Shown: positions 14,056-23,073, counted from the stretch's first letter. The stretch: DNA of 38,626 nt from an uncultured Bacilli bacterium (GCA_944358455.1 CALVRE010000014.1:1-38626), one strand, 5' to 3'. Translations and numbers: made by a program. Notes: a model not told the origin generated them from the letters alone.

Positions 14056-14259
14056 ATGAAGGTAAACAATAAGGGTCAAGCATTAGTAGAATATTTGCTG
14101 ATTATTGCGGTTATTAGTGTAGTAGTAATTAGTGTGGTAAAACTACTAGGTGGATATTTGCAAGATATGATGACAAAATCATCATGTAATATGATGGGAT
14201 ATGATTATCAAGAAGGTAGTAAACCTGGAGAAGGTACTTGTGTACCTCGTATAGAATAG
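14056..14259 (+). CDS. flp: Flp-type pilin precursor
   Basis: A 67-residue type IVb prepilin, the structural subunit of Tad/Flp pili. A short basic leader MKVNNKG is followed by QALVEYLLIIAVISVVVISVV. The Glu5-Tyr6 pair after the predicted cleavage (KG|QALVEY) is the Flp hallmark. The C-terminal tail, longer than in minimal Flp, has two Cys (SSC and GTC) that could form a disulfide loop. GTGGAGGG (14041-14048) lies 7 bases before ATG 14056, so the earlier in-frame GTG at 14041 is the ribosome site, not the start. It has its own promoter and terminator. No prepilin peptidase gene is seen here. Confidence 0.92.
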   Translation: MKVNNKGQALVEYLLIIAVISVVVISVVKLLGGYLQDMMTKSSCNMMGYDYQEGSKPGEGTCVPRIE

Positions 14260-14300
14260 AATTAATGAAATAATAAAACGAGTATGTATAATGCATATAG

Positions 14301-14325
14301 AGAGGGATATTTACCCCTCTTTTTT
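14301..14325 (+). terminator. Terminator after flp
   Basis: AGAGGG (14301-14306) pairs with CCCTCT (14315-14320) across 8 bases, then Ts to 14325. The short 6-bp stem could let some transcription continue into the downstream remnant, while most messages stop after the pilin. Confidence 0.7.
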
Positions 14326-14330
14326 ATTGG

Positions 14331-14679
14331 AAGAAGTTCAGAAAAATTATAAGATTGACCATTATTTTGGTATTGATTACGAGTACGATAGGAAATATCA
14401 CTGAGATTTATGATATGTCCGGTGGATCTAATGAATATATGGCGTTTTATATAGAGAATAACTATGGAAGTAGTGGATTCAATTCTACATATGTTCCAAA
14501 TTACGGTCGTAATATTTCAATATTTATTTAACGAGTTAGGAGATGGAACCTCTAGAAATCACAACAAATGGTATTCTGGTCGTGACGATTTTGTGAAGGA
14601 ATCTGGTTCATGGGTTGGTCGCGGTAACGTGGAGTACTTACGGGGCAGTACTTTTTTACTAGAGGTCCAGGTATTTTGA
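14331..14679 (+). pseudogene. Decayed YDMSGG-type surface protein gene
   Basis: Most of the 567-base gap between flp and the tadE-like gene is a gene remnant. One frame (14331-14531) reads KKFRKIIRLTIILVLI then STIGNITEIYDMSGGSNEYM and NYGSSGFNSTYVPNYG, ending at TAA 14529. The next frame (from 14533) continues ELGDGTSRNHNKWYSGRDDF and SGSWVGRGN, ending TGA 14677. GNIYxIYDMSGG, WYSD and SWxxRGG are features of formylglycine-generating-enzyme-like or lectin-like surface domains seen in gut Firmicutes. Here they are split by a frameshift near 14500-14530, with no start codon and a scrambled C-terminus. A hydrophobic N-terminal helix remains. It was probably a secreted or pilus-associated protein. 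The broken state is well supported, the family less so. Confidence 0.6.
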
Positions 14680-14746
14680 CAAATTCTTGTTTCTTTCACC
14701 TCGTTCTTGCATTATAGTTTGATGTTTAAAGCATTTTGGATAGTGA

Positions 14747-14770
14747 AATGATACGAAAGTATCATTTTTT
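14747..14770 (+). terminator. GAAA-loop terminator before tadE-like gene
   Basis: AATGATAC (14747-14754), GAAA tetraloop and GTATCATT (14759-14766), followed by Ts to 14770. It is probably the original terminator of the decayed gene. It insulates the tad assembly operon from the pilin transcript. Confidence 0.85.
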
Positions 14771-14771
14771 A

Positions 14772-14800
14772 TTGTTTCATTTTTTATTATTTGGTATAAT
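14772..14800 (+). promoter_or_regulatory. Promoter of the tad assembly operon
   Basis: TTGTTT (14772-14777), a 17-base spacer and TATAAT (14795-14800) with an extended TG (TGGTATAAT). It begins two bases after the preceding terminator and would drive the genes from 14827 to 19899. Confidence 0.75.
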
Positions 14801-14826
14801 TTATTATAGTACAGGGATGTGATAAA

Positions 14827-15168
14827 GTGAAAAATAGGCGTGGACAAGCATTAGTAGAATTTATCATAGTATTACCTGTTTTGATGTTCTCAATTATGGG
14901 GGTAGTTGATTTTGGTAACATCATTTATGAAAAGTATCGATTGGAAAATGAAATAGATTATATAGCTGATTTATATTTACAAGGGAAAGAAAATGATATT
15001 TTGAGCTATGCGGCTAGAAAAAAGATGACGGTTCATTATCATCAAACAGAAGAGATGGTAACGATTGATTTAGAAAAACGTGTTTCGATCGTGACGCCAG
15101 GGTTGAGTCAAATTTTAGAAAATCCTTATTTTGTGAAGGTGAGTCGAGTGATCTATGATGAGGAATAA
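14827..15168 (+). CDS. TadE-like pseudopilin
   Basis: A 113-residue protein with GTG start. It has the TadE-type prepilin signature RRGQALVEFIIVLPVLMFSIMGVVDFG: basic leader, Gly, then Glu5-Phe6 and a hydrophobic helix. The remaining 80 residues form a small extracytoplasmic domain. TadE-like minor pilins help prime Flp pilus assembly after processing by the prepilin peptidase. It is the first gene of the assembly operon and its 3' end overlaps the next gene by 14 bases. Confidence 0.85.
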   Translation: MKNRRGQALVEFIIVLPVLMFSIMGVVDFGNIIYEKYRLENEIDYIADLYLQGKENDILSYAARKKMTVHYHQTEEMVTIDLEKRVSIVTPGLSQILENPYFVKVSRVIYDEE

Positions 15169-15547
15169 TAAAGGTCAAACGCTTGTTACCTTTCTTTTGA
15201 TTTTGCCTTTTCTTTTGATTCTGTTTGGGTTTACCGTTGATTATGGAATGCTCAGTATTGAAAAGAGAAAAATAGATAACGTCGTGAAAGACAATATCGA
15301 ATATGGGTTACAACATATCGAAGAAGATAAGACGATATGGGAACAGAATATTAGAATTGCAATTCGACAAAATATTGAGGATATTGAAGTGTTAGAAATT
15401 GTTTATGGTGAGAATTATGTCGATATTTTATTATCCAAGCATTATTCTAGTCTATATAGTATTATGATGGGACAAAGTATTTATAAAATTGAGAGTCATT
15501 ATCGTGGGTATATCGATGATGGTAAAATTACATTAGTAAAAGAATAG
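15155..15547 (+). CDS. TadF/TadG-like minor pilin
   Basis: A 130-residue protein starting MMRNNKGQTLVTFLLILPFLLILFGFTVDYG, the N-terminal pattern of TadE/TadF/TadG proteins. Val4-Thr5 replaces the usual Glu5, so peptidase processing may differ. It has a single N-terminal helix and a small exposed domain. It is translationally coupled to the preceding gene by overlap. It is far shorter than Gram-negative TadG, which carries a von Willebrand domain. The naming is by position and N-terminus only. Confidence 0.75.
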   Translation: MMRNNKGQTLVTFLLILPFLLILFGFTVDYGMLSIEKRKIDNVVKDNIEYGLQHIEEDKTIWEQNIRIAIRQNIEDIEVLEIVYGENYVDILLSKHYSSLYSIMMGQSIYKIESHYRGYIDDGKITLVKE

Positions 15548-15556
15548 AGGTGTCTT

Positions 15557-16330
15557 ATGGCAGTGAAACAAGGAAAGATTTTTACCGTTACTTCTATGAA
15601 AGGTGGAACCGGTAAGACGACAACCGTTCTTAATTTAGCGGGAATCTTCAAACAGATGGGAAAGAAAGTACTGATTGTCGATATGGATTTTTATGGTTCG
15701 GCTGTTGCGGCCAGTTTAAATTTAGATGGTGATCGTAGTATTTATAATGTTGTCGATGATTTGACCAATAATCGCTTTGATTATATCGACAATTATGTTC
15801 TTTCTTACGATGCTGATATCGATGTTTTAGCAGCACCAAAAGATCCTAGAATTGCAACGAAGATTGGAAGTAAGTACTTGGGTATTATTTTGACAAAAGC
15901 ATCTATGAAATACGATGTTCTTTTGGTGGATACCAATTATGTGATCGATGAAAATAAATTGATTATATTAGATCACAGTGATGAAATTGTCTATTTGATG
16001 ACAAATGATCCGATTGATATCAAAAATATGAAATCGATGATATCGATCTATAAAGATATGGATAAGAAAAATTATAAGATTGTTTTAAATGAAGCAATTG
16101 ATCACAATCGTTCTTATTTTAATAAGTACGATATCAAAAATATTATGAAGGATAATGTTGATTATACGATTCCATCTTCTTTCCATATTAAATCGATTGA
16201 CAAATTTGTCTTAGATGGAAAAATTATGACTTTAGATAAAACGGTTCAGCTTAAAAATAAGAAAGCAATGAAGAATTTTGATCTTATTGCAAAGGCTTTA
16301 CTTCGTGAAAAGAAAGAAAAGAAAAAATAA
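15557..16330 (+). CDS. TadZ/CpaE-like ParA-family ATPase
   Basis: A 257-residue MinD/ParA-type ATPase: deviant Walker A KGGTGKTT (about 16-23), VLIVDMDFYGSAVA switch region and VLLVDTNYV Walker B. In Tad loci this class (TadZ or CpaE) positions the pilus machine at the pole or membrane. The atypical receiver domain found at the N-terminus of many CpaE proteins is absent, so it is the minimal form. The tail is very Lys-rich. It lies 9 bases after the minor pilin and 11 before the ATPase gene. Confidence 0.85.
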   Translation: MAVKQGKIFTVTSMKGGTGKTTTVLNLAGIFKQMGKKVLIVDMDFYGSAVAASLNLDGDRSIYNVVDDLTNNRFDYIDNYVLSYDADIDVLAAPKDPRIATKIGSKYLGIILTKASMKYDVLLVDTNYVIDENKLIILDHSDEIVYLMTNDPIDIKNMKSMISIYKDMDKKNYKIVLNEAIDHNRSYFNKYDIKNIMKDNVDYTIPSSFHIKSIDKFVLDGKIMTLDKTVQLKNKKAMKNFDLIAKALLREKKEKKK

Positions 16331-16341
16331 GAAGGTGTCTT

Positions 16342-17670
16342 ATGGCTAAGAAATTTGTAGAAGAGTTTAATGTACAGGTTACCGAACCTACGATTCGTCA
16401 AGTGGCAGATTATGAAGCGTTTCCCAATAAAGTATTATTGGATGAATTGCGAAGTAAAATTATCGAAAATTTGATTGATAATAATGTGGCAAGTAAAGGA
16501 ACGATCAATGATTTTGTCAAACGAGAGATCGATAAGACGATCGAAGGATACAATTTATCCAATGTCGAAAGAAGTTATATTTACAATTTGATCGATAATG
16601 AAATTAATGGTTATGGACCTTTATCAGAATTATTGGAAGATAAGGAAATTTCGGAAATTATGGTGAATGGAACAGATGAGATTTATATCGAAATCGATGG
16701 TAAGTTGCTTCGCGATGAAAGTGTTTCATTTATCAATGAGGATCATATTGTAAGAACGATTCAAAGAATGATTCAACCTTTAGGAAGAACGATCGATACT
16801 GCTAATCCAATGGTTGATGCGAGACTTTCGGATGGATCTCGTTTAAATGCTGTTTTGCCACCTTTGTCTTTGAATGGACCTATTTTGACGATTCGTAAAT
16901 TTAAAGAAGATCTAGCGAATATTGACGACTTTTTAAGAGGTGGGACACTTACCCCTTATATGGCACGTTTTCTTGAAGCTTGCGTTCAAGCTAAACTCAA
17001 TATTATTATTTGTGGGGGAACGGGTAGTGGTAAGACGACACTTCTGAATGTATTATCTTCTTTTATTGGGGATGATGAACGTATTATTACGATTGAGGAT
17101 GCAGCGGAATTAAAACTTCATCAACGTCATGTCGTTAGTTTGGAAACACGTTTGGTAAATTATGAAGGCCAAGGGGAAGTAACAATTCGTGATCTTGTCA
17201 TTAATTCTCTTCGTATGCGACCTGATCGTATTATCGTTGGTGAAGTACGTGGCAAAGAGGCTTTCGATATGTTGCAGGCTATGAATACTGGTCATACCGG
17301 ATCTCTTACGACGATGCATGCCAATGGACCACATGATGCTTTAAATCGTTTGGAGACGATGGTATTGATGGCAGGAATGGAAATCCCTGTACGTGCGATT
17401 CGTGAATATATTGAGAATGCGATTAATATTGTCGTTCAAATCAGTCGTTTATCTGATGGAAAACGTAAAATTACAAGTATTAGTGAAGTGACTGGTTTTC
17501 ATGGTGATATGATTGAATTAAAAGAAATCTTTGCTTTTCATCAAACGGGTCTTACGGATACAGGAGAAGTCGATGGAGAATTTATTCTCTATGATTATGT
17601 GCCAAAAGTATATGAGATTATAAAAGCTCATGGTATTGATACTTTAAAAGATATTTTCGAAAAACATTAG
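16342..17670 (+). CDS. tadA: TadA/CpaF pilus assembly ATPase
   Basis: A 442-residue secretion ATPase of the CpaF/TadA group that powers pilus extension. An N-terminal alpha-helical domain precedes Walker [11 protein letters not shown] (224-233). The Asp box TIEDAAEL, Walker B IIVGEVRG with Glu301 and His box [13 protein letters not shown] (317-329) all follow. Length and motifs are normal and the gene looks intact. The ribosome site AAGGTG precedes ATG 16342. The tadB-like gene begins 11 bases after the stop. Confidence 0.95.
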   Translation: MAKKFVEEFNVQVTEPTIRQVADYEAFPNKVLLDELRSKIIENLIDNNVASKGTINDFVKREIDKTIEGYNLSNVERSYIYNLIDNEINGYGPLSELLEDKEISEIMVNGTDEIYIEIDGKLLRDESVSFINEDHIVRTIQRMIQPLGRTIDTANPMVDARLSDGSRLNAVLPPLSLNGPILTIRKFKEDLANIDDFLRGGTLTPYMARFLEACVQAKLNIIICGGTGSGKTTLLNVLSSFIGDDERIITIEDAAELKLHQRHVVSLETRLVNYEGQGEVTIRDLVINSLRMRPDRIIVGEVRGKEAFDMLQAMNTGHTGSLTTMHANGPHDALNRLETMVLMAGMEIPVRAIREYIENAINIVVQISRLSDGKRKITSISEVTGFHGDMIELKEIFAFHQTGLTDTGEVDGEFILYDYVPKVYEIIKAHGIDTLKDIFEKH

Positions 17671-17681
17671 AGAGGTGAATT

Positions 17682-19190
17682 ATGGAAGAAAGGAATGGAT
17701 TTAGTATTTATGAAAATACAACACCGACAAATCAAGATATTGCGGTTACTTATACCCCAGATTCTTCCATAACGAGGTATCAGTATCGTGTTGTCAAAGA
17801 TGGGGTAGAAGAGGATTATGTCGAAATAGAAAATGCGGATCCAACGACGATCTATTTAACTTCAACTGGTAATTATCAAATTATTGTTCAAGTTTATCAG
17901 CAAAATGGTCGTATGGAGACGGTACGTAGTGGTGTTTTCAAAATCGATAAAGAAAAACCGATTATCGACGTTGGGGAACGCAACATCGAAATGCAACTAG
18001 GGTCTACTTTAGAGCCTTTAGCAGGTATTACGGTGTATGATAGACAAGATGGAGATTTAATTAGTCAAGTCACGACGAATTATGACGAACTAGATTTTTC
18101 GACCAAAGGAATTAAAACGTTGACTTATACGGTAAGTGATCAAGCTGGTAATACGACGAGTGAAAGTATTTATATTCATGTGGTTGGTTCTACCGAAAGT
18201 GAACTTTTAATCGTTCAATTAGGAATCATTTTCATTTTAGGAATCGTCATTATCCTTACACTGTTTTATCAAAAGAGTATGCGTCGTGAAAAAAGAATTG
18301 GTAAGTTCGGAATTGAACCTTTAGAGGATAACACACCATCTTTGATCGATCAAGCGAATGGACATTATAATAAATTCATTCAGCGTTTAAAAAAGGGACT
18401 TGTCAAATCGGTCTTTTTGCAAAAGTATGCCAAACGATATGAAAAATATGTGGGAGTGATCGATAATGGGTATGAGTCAGGACTCGATTTTGTGATCAAC
18501 AAGTTCATCGTATCCCTTATCTTTGTACTGATTGCCGTATTTTCGAAGACGATACAATATCAATTACTCAGCCTTTACGAAGTTTGTATTCCTATGTTAT
18601 TTGGGTTCTTTATGCCGGATTTTATTTATATCTATCGCTATCGAAGATATCGTGAACAATTGGAAAATGACTTGTTACAAGCGATTATCGTCATGAATAA
18701 TGCTTTTAAGTCTGGACGTAGTATTACGCAAGCAATCGATCTTGTTACGAAAGAATTGGATGGTCCGATTGCCAGTGAGTTTAAAAAGATGTCAGTCGAG
18801 TTATCATTCGGCTTATCGTTAGATGATGTATTTAAGCGTTTTAGTGATCGTATTCAGTTAGAAGAGGTTGCTTATATGACTGCTTCCTTATCGATTTTAA
18901 ATAAAACAGGTGGTAATATTATTCAAGTTTTTTCTTCGATCGAAAAGTCACTTTTCAATAAGAAAAAGTTGAAATTAGAACTTTTAGCTTTAACAGGAAG
19001 CTCTAAAATTATCATGTATGTACTCTTTTGTGTACCAATTTTGTTTATTGTTTTCATCAGTATTTTAAATCCATCTTATTTTGATCCGTTCTTTACGACA
19101 CAAATTGGTTGGATTATGATGATTTTAATTTTAATTATGTATATTAGTTATATCATGATTGTAAGAAGAGTTATGAGAGTAAGGATGTGA
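17682..19190 (+). CDS. tadB: TadB-like platform protein with N-terminal Ig-like region
   Basis: A 502-residue protein. The C-terminal part (about 200-502) is a TadB-type T2SF membrane platform: hydrophobic pair at 270-315, LLQAIIVMNNAFKSGRSITQAID, MSVELSFGLSLDDVFKRF, and a membrane pair at 440-497. In place of the usual short N-terminus there are about 172 residues of extracellular character. A beta-rich stretch (15-92) is followed by an Ig-like domain of the DUF5011 type (95-168) with DVGERNIEMQLGSTL and VSDQAGNTT. A transmembrane helix follows (174-197). No signal peptide precedes it. The ribosome site GAGAGGTG fixes the start, with 11 bases to tadA, so there is no room for a longer N-terminus. 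Confidence 0.85.
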   Translation: MEERNGFSIYENTTPTNQDIAVTYTPDSSITRYQYRVVKDGVEEDYVEIENADPTTIYLTSTGNYQIIVQVYQQNGRMETVRSGVFKIDKEKPIIDVGERNIEMQLGSTLEPLAGITVYDRQDGDLISQVTTNYDELDFSTKGIKTLTYTVSDQAGNTTSESIYIHVVGSTESELLIVQLGIIFILGIVIILTLFYQKSMRREKRIGKFGIEPLEDNTPSLIDQANGHYNKFIQRLKKGLVKSVFLQKYAKRYEKYVGVIDNGYESGLDFVINKFIVSLIFVLIAVFSKTIQYQLLSLYEVCIPMLFGFFMPDFIYIYRYRRYREQLENDLLQAIIVMNNAFKSGRSITQAIDLVTKELDGPIASEFKKMSVELSFGLSLDDVFKRFSDRIQLEEVAYMTASLSILNKTGGNIIQVFSSIEKSLFNKKKLKLELLALTGSSKIIMYVLFCVPILFIVFISILNPSYFDPFFTTQIGWIMMILILIMYISYIMIVRRVMRVRM

Positions 19191-19194
19191 GAAA

Positions 19195-19899
19195 ATGGCT
19201 CGAAAAAAGCACCAAATGGTAAGAAAAATTTACCGTGAATGTGATATTGTCAAATATGATGCAGAAATTGAAATGCTTGGGAATGAAGCTAGATTTGATG
19301 CGATTGCGTTCTTAAATGCGCGTCTTCTTACGACGATGATTGTCTTTTTGCTCGTATTATACAATACGAAAGTAGGGTATATTTATGCACCGTTTGTCTC
19401 GATCTTATATTATTATCTCTTTCATTATTTCCTACTTTCAAGGCCTCTGAAAAAACGCGCTAAGCGGTTAGATCATCAAGCTTTATATTTTTTTGAAATT
19501 TTAACGCTTACTTTAGAGTCGGGAAGAAACCTAGAAAATTCTTTAGAAGTTACTTGTTTCAATGTCGATAGTGAGATTTCGAATGAGTTTCGAAGAGCTC
19601 TTTTTGACATGAAGTTTGGTAAAACATTAATCGAAGCATTAGAGGATATGAAGCGAAGAATTCCATCTGAGACGATTAACAATATCATTCTCAATATTAC
19701 ACAGACGGACGTGTTTGGCAGTAGTATATTGGATACGATGTATAATCAAATCGACTTTTTAAGAGATAAACAAGTGTTAGAAATCAAGGGAGAAATCAAT
19801 AAAATTCCTAATAAAATAAGTGTTATTTCCGTTTTATTTATCGTTCCGTTGATTCTCTTGTTAATATTAGGACCATTTTTTATCAGTTTTCTAGGGTAA
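19195..19899 (+). CDS. tadC: TadC-like platform protein
   Basis: A 234-residue T2SF-family membrane protein that pairs with TadB as the platform on which the TadA ATPase acts. Two helices near residues 42-85 are followed by a cytoplasmic core with LTLTLESGRNLENSLEVTCFNVDSE and ALFDMKFGKTLIEALEDM. A C-terminal helix ends at residue 234. It is slightly short but complete in motifs. The gap to tadB is 4 bases. It is the last gene of the tad operon; a new promoter for murC follows. Confidence 0.9.
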   Translation: MARKKHQMVRKIYRECDIVKYDAEIEMLGNEARFDAIAFLNARLLTTMIVFLLVLYNTKVGYIYAPFVSILYYYLFHYFLLSRPLKKRAKRLDHQALYFFEILTLTLESGRNLENSLEVTCFNVDSEISNEFRRALFDMKFGKTLIEALEDMKRRIPSETINNIILNITQTDVFGSSILDTMYNQIDFLRDKQVLEIKGEINKIPNKISVISVLFIVPLILLLILGPFFISFLG

Positions 19900-19913
19900 C
19901 AGAACGAAAAAAC

Positions 19914-19922
19914 TGGTATAAT
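19914..19922 (+). promoter_or_regulatory. Extended -10 promoter of murC
   Basis: TGGTATAAT (19914-19922) is a full extended -10. No good -35 is seen. AGGAGAGTG precedes ATG 19944. It lies after the tadC stop, so murC can be expressed independently of the pilus genes. Confidence 0.65.
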
Positions 19923-19943
19923 ATATGTTAGGAGAGTGAAGTT

Positions 19944-21263
19944 ATGTATCATTTTATCGGAATAAAAGGGACAGGTATGAGTGCACTCGCACAAATTATG
20001 GATTCATTAGGTTACGAAGTACAAGGAAGCGATAAAGAGAACCATTTCTTTACCGAAGATGCATTAATAGAAAAAGGAATCAAAATTTTACCGTTTGATC
20101 CTGATAACATTAAAAAAGATATGGTGATTGTACAGGGCAATGCTTTTCCTGATACGCATCCAGAAGTGGTACGTGCTCATGAATTGGGACTGAAAATCTA
20201 TACTTATCAAGAGATGATTGGAAAACTGACGAGAATGTTTGATACGATTGGAATATCTGGATGTCACGGAAAGACGACGACGACAGCGATGTTATCTCAT
20301 GTTTTAAAAAACATCTGTGGTTGTAATTATTTAATTGGTGATGGTACTGGATATGCCAACAAAGAAAATAAGTATTTTGTGTTGGAAGCATGTGAATATA
20401 AGCGTCATTTTTTAGCTTACGATCCCACTTATGCTATTATTACCAATATTGAACTAGATCATATCGATTATTATAAAGATATCGATGATGTTATTTTGGC
20501 TTATCAAGAATATGCGAATAAAGCTTCTAAGATGGTGCTAGCTTGTGGGGATGATTCTTATACTCATTCCTTGGAAGTAAATCCACCAATTTTCTTCTAT
20601 GGATTAGATGATGACAATGATGTTCAAGCTCGTGATGTGGAATATCATGAAGATGGAACTAGTTTTGATGTATTCGTCGAAGATAATTATTATGGTCATT
20701 TTGATCTTCCACTTTATGGAAAACATATGCTTTTAAATTCACTAGCAGTTATTGGAGTTTGTTACTATGAACGATTGGATGCGAAAGAAGTAGCAAAACA
20801 CTTAAAAACATTTCCAGGAGCTAAGAGAAGATTCAAAGAAAAGGTAGTAGGAGATATTGTGATGATCGATGATTATGCACATCATCCAACCGAAGTACGT
20901 GTGACAATTAAGGGAGCTAGACAAAAGTATCCTGATCGAACCATTGTCGCTATTTTAAAGACACATACATTGTCTCGTACCAAAGAGTTTGCTGAAGATT
21001 TTGCGGAAGCTCTCAATCTAGCCGATTATTCTTATATTATGGATGTTGGTGTCGATCGACCAGAAGAGGGATATGATGATGTAACGTATCAAGTGATATT
21101 AGATAAACTCGATCATGGAGAACATATTAGCGTCGAAGAAGCAGATAAATTATTACAATATAAAAATGCTGTATTAATTTTTATGAGTAGTAAAGATATT
21201 TATGTCTTAGAAGATGCTTATGAAAAATTATTGAATGAACAAATGGAACGTGGCGAACGTTAA
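19944..21263 (+). CDS. murC: UDP-N-acetylmuramate--L-alanine ligase
   Basis: A 439-residue Mur ligase that adds L-Ala to UDP-MurNAc, the first peptide step of peptidoglycan synthesis. It has FIGIKGTGMSALAQIM (UDP-binding start), ATP loop GCHGKTTTTAM with Cys where Thr or Ser is usual, EACEYKRHFLAY, TNIELDHIDYY, and IDDYAHHPTEV in the C-terminal domain. Length is normal. Its presence shows a walled cell. It stands between the tad operon and convergent rnhC, with a bidirectional terminator behind it. Confidence 0.95.
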   Translation: MYHFIGIKGTGMSALAQIMDSLGYEVQGSDKENHFFTEDALIEKGIKILPFDPDNIKKDMVIVQGNAFPDTHPEVVRAHELGLKIYTYQEMIGKLTRMFDTIGISGCHGKTTTTAMLSHVLKNICGCNYLIGDGTGYANKENKYFVLEACEYKRHFLAYDPTYAIITNIELDHIDYYKDIDDVILAYQEYANKASKMVLACGDDSYTHSLEVNPPIFFYGLDDDNDVQARDVEYHEDGTSFDVFVEDNYYGHFDLPLYGKHMLLNSLAVIGVCYYERLDAKEVAKHLKTFPGAKRRFKEKVVGDIVMIDDYAHHPTEVRVTIKGARQKYPDRTIVAILKTHTLSRTKEFAEDFAEALNLADYSYIMDVGVDRPEEGYDDVTYQVILDKLDHGEHISVEEADKLLQYKNAVLIFMSSKDIYVLEDAYEKLLNEQMERGER

Positions 21264-21280
21264 TCTTTCCATTCGTAATA

Positions 21281-21309
21281 AAAACAAGGATTTAATCTCC
21301 TTGTTTTTT
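21281..21309. terminator. Bidirectional terminator between murC and rnhC
   Basis: AAAACAAGGA (21281-21290) pairs with TCCTTGTTTT (21298-21307), with a 7-base loop and T run to 21309 on the plus strand. The loop contains the rnhC stop codon. Confidence 0.8.
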
Positions 21310-22251
21310 GTAATTCTTGATTTTTTCCGTATTTTTAAAGTTTAGCTTGGCCATTTCTTTTAATTTGTCGAACCCATATTGTTGAACGATTTTATAACCA
21401 GCGTCATCGACGGCGTTCCCAGCTCCTTTGGGAAGAAACATACCCACACTTTGTCCCAATTTATCAAATTCTTTAATAAAGATATAGCGACTGATAAGGG
21501 AAGCACAAGCAACACTTAGACATTTATCTTCTGCTTTTGTTAGAAAAGTAATGTTGCGACACACGTTGGGAGTTTCTTTTAAATAATGATAATAGATAAA
21601 TGGTTTGGCAAACTGATCGACGACAATATAATCGATCGGTTCCACTTTGCTTTTTAAATTGGTTAAAACACGATTATGAAGAATTGCTTTAATTTTATTC
21701 ATGTTGATATCTTCACTATACTTTTCATTATATTCTTTATTGGTCAAAATAAGAGAATAGTAGGGGATACGTTTGATAATTTGTGGAACGATTTCCATAA
21801 TCTTAGTATCGTTTAATTTTTTGGAATCTTTGACTCCTAATTCTTCCAGAAACGCGATATTGTCTCTACTTACATAGGCACTTGTGACGACGATTGGACC
21901 AAAATAATCGCCAGTACCTACTTCATCAGAACCGATTGTATTTGCATAATAGATATTAGGGTCGATCGTTTGCTTTTCCTTTTTTTCTTGCTTCTCTTTA
22001 TTTTCACTATTGGTCATTTCTATTTTTTTATTAGGGTTTAAATGACGTTCCATTTCTTTCCACATCATGGCATCGATATCGGCACTGACCCCCTGAAAAA
22101 CCGCTTTTCCAGATTCGTATAGCGTTACGACGGTATCTTCTTCATCTGCTTGAAATATGGCATATGGTGGGGTTTTAGGACGTCTTTTATCTTGGAAGTA
22201 CTCGATCATTTTCTCTTTGGTATTGTCACTCACTTTTAGAGTAATTGTCAT
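21292..22251 (-). CDS. rnhC: Ribonuclease HIII
   Basis: A 319-residue RNase HIII that removes RNA from RNA-DNA hybrids. An N-terminal TBP-like substrate domain (1-75: ITLKVSDNTKEKMIEYF, PPYAIFQA) and a Lys/Glu-rich linker precede the catalytic domain. Catalytic motifs include GSDEVGTGDYFGPIVV, KDSKKL, VDQFAKP and LTKAEDKCLSVACASLISR. The start at 22251 is chosen because GAGGTG lies 6 bases upstream; the longer in-frame start at 22290 falls at a -10-like TAAAAT. It diverges from the cvpA-like gene, a common pairing in Bacillota. Confidence 0.95.
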   Translation of the reverse strand: MTITLKVSDNTKEKMIEYFQDKRRPKTPPYAIFQADEEDTVVTLYESGKAVFQGVSADIDAMMWKEMERHLNPNKKIEMTNSENKEKQEKKEKQTIDPNIYYANTIGSDEVGTGDYFGPIVVTSAYVSRDNIAFLEELGVKDSKKLNDTKIMEIVPQIIKRIPYYSLILTNKEYNEKYSEDINMNKIKAILHNRVLTNLKSKVEPIDYIVVDQFAKPFIYYHYLKETPNVCRNITFLTKAEDKCLSVACASLISRYIFIKEFDKLGQSVGMFLPKGAGNAVDDAGYKIVQQYGFDKLKEMAKLNFKNTEKIKNYKKQGD

Positions 22252-22352
22252 ATTTTTCACCTCAACTACATCCATTTTACCATAATCCAAGAGAAATATC
22301 TTTCTTTTTTCTTCAATTTATAATATAATTTAAATAGAAGGGAATGATAAAA

Positions 22353-23069
22353 ATGAATGTAATCGATATTGCAATCTTGATTTTATTAGCGTTTGGAGCT
22401 CTTGTTGGATTTAAACGAGGATTTACGAAGGAACTGGTATCTTTTGTTGGCTTTATTTTAGTAGTGATACTTTCATTTGCTTTAAAAGATACGGTATCGG
22501 TATGGTTATATCAAGTGATGCCATTCTTTAATTTTGGTGGAATTTTTAAAGGTGTAACGGCTCTTAATATCATTGTTTATGAAGTGATTGCATTCTTAGT
22601 CGTCTTTGCTATATTGATGATTATTTTCAAATTGGTTTTGTTTGCAACAGGAATTATTGAAAAAATATTTGATCTGACGATCGTACTGGGAATATTCTCT
22701 AAATTTTTAGGAGCGATCGTTGGTGTGGTTGAATATTTCGTCATTATCTTTATCGTTCTTTATGTCGCTTCATTACCTTTCTTCAATTTTGATATTTTAA
22801 ATGAATCAAAATTGCGTGGTCCTATTCTAAACAATACGCCAATCTTATCTGGTATGGTCGATAAGAGTATTCAAGTATTGAATGAATTTGCAGAACTAAA
22901 AGATAAATATGAAACGAGTGGAAGCGCGAACGAGTTTAACCGTGAGGCATTGGATTTATTCTTGGAGTACAAGATTATCAGTGTTGAAAATGTCGAACTT
23001 TTAGTAGAGAAAGATAAATTATCGATCGATCGTATCGATGAATTATTAGATAAATATAGAGAGGAATGA
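22353..23069 (+). CDS. CvpA-family membrane protein
   Basis: About 238 residues with an N-terminal signature VIDIAILILLAFGALVGFKRGFTKELVSFVGF. Four hydrophobic segments follow within the first 150 residues, typical of CvpA/colicin V production family proteins. The soluble acidic C-terminal 90 residues are longer than in the minimal family and of unknown role. The ribosome site AGAAGGGA ends at 22343, so ATG 22353 is preferred over ATG 22344. Overlapping TATAAT boxes lie at 22319-22329. It is followed 4 bases later by trxA. The family is linked to the envelope, but its biochemical role is unsettled. Confidence 0.85.
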   Translation: MNVIDIAILILLAFGALVGFKRGFTKELVSFVGFILVVILSFALKDTVSVWLYQVMPFFNFGGIFKGVTALNIIVYEVIAFLVVFAILMIIFKLVLFATGIIEKIFDLTIVLGIFSKFLGAIVGVVEYFVIIFIVLYVASLPFFNFDILNESKLRGPILNNTPILSGMVDKSIQVLNEFAELKDKYETSGSANEFNREALDLFLEYKIISVENVELLVEKDKLSIDRIDELLDKYREE

Positions 23070-23073
23070 GAAA

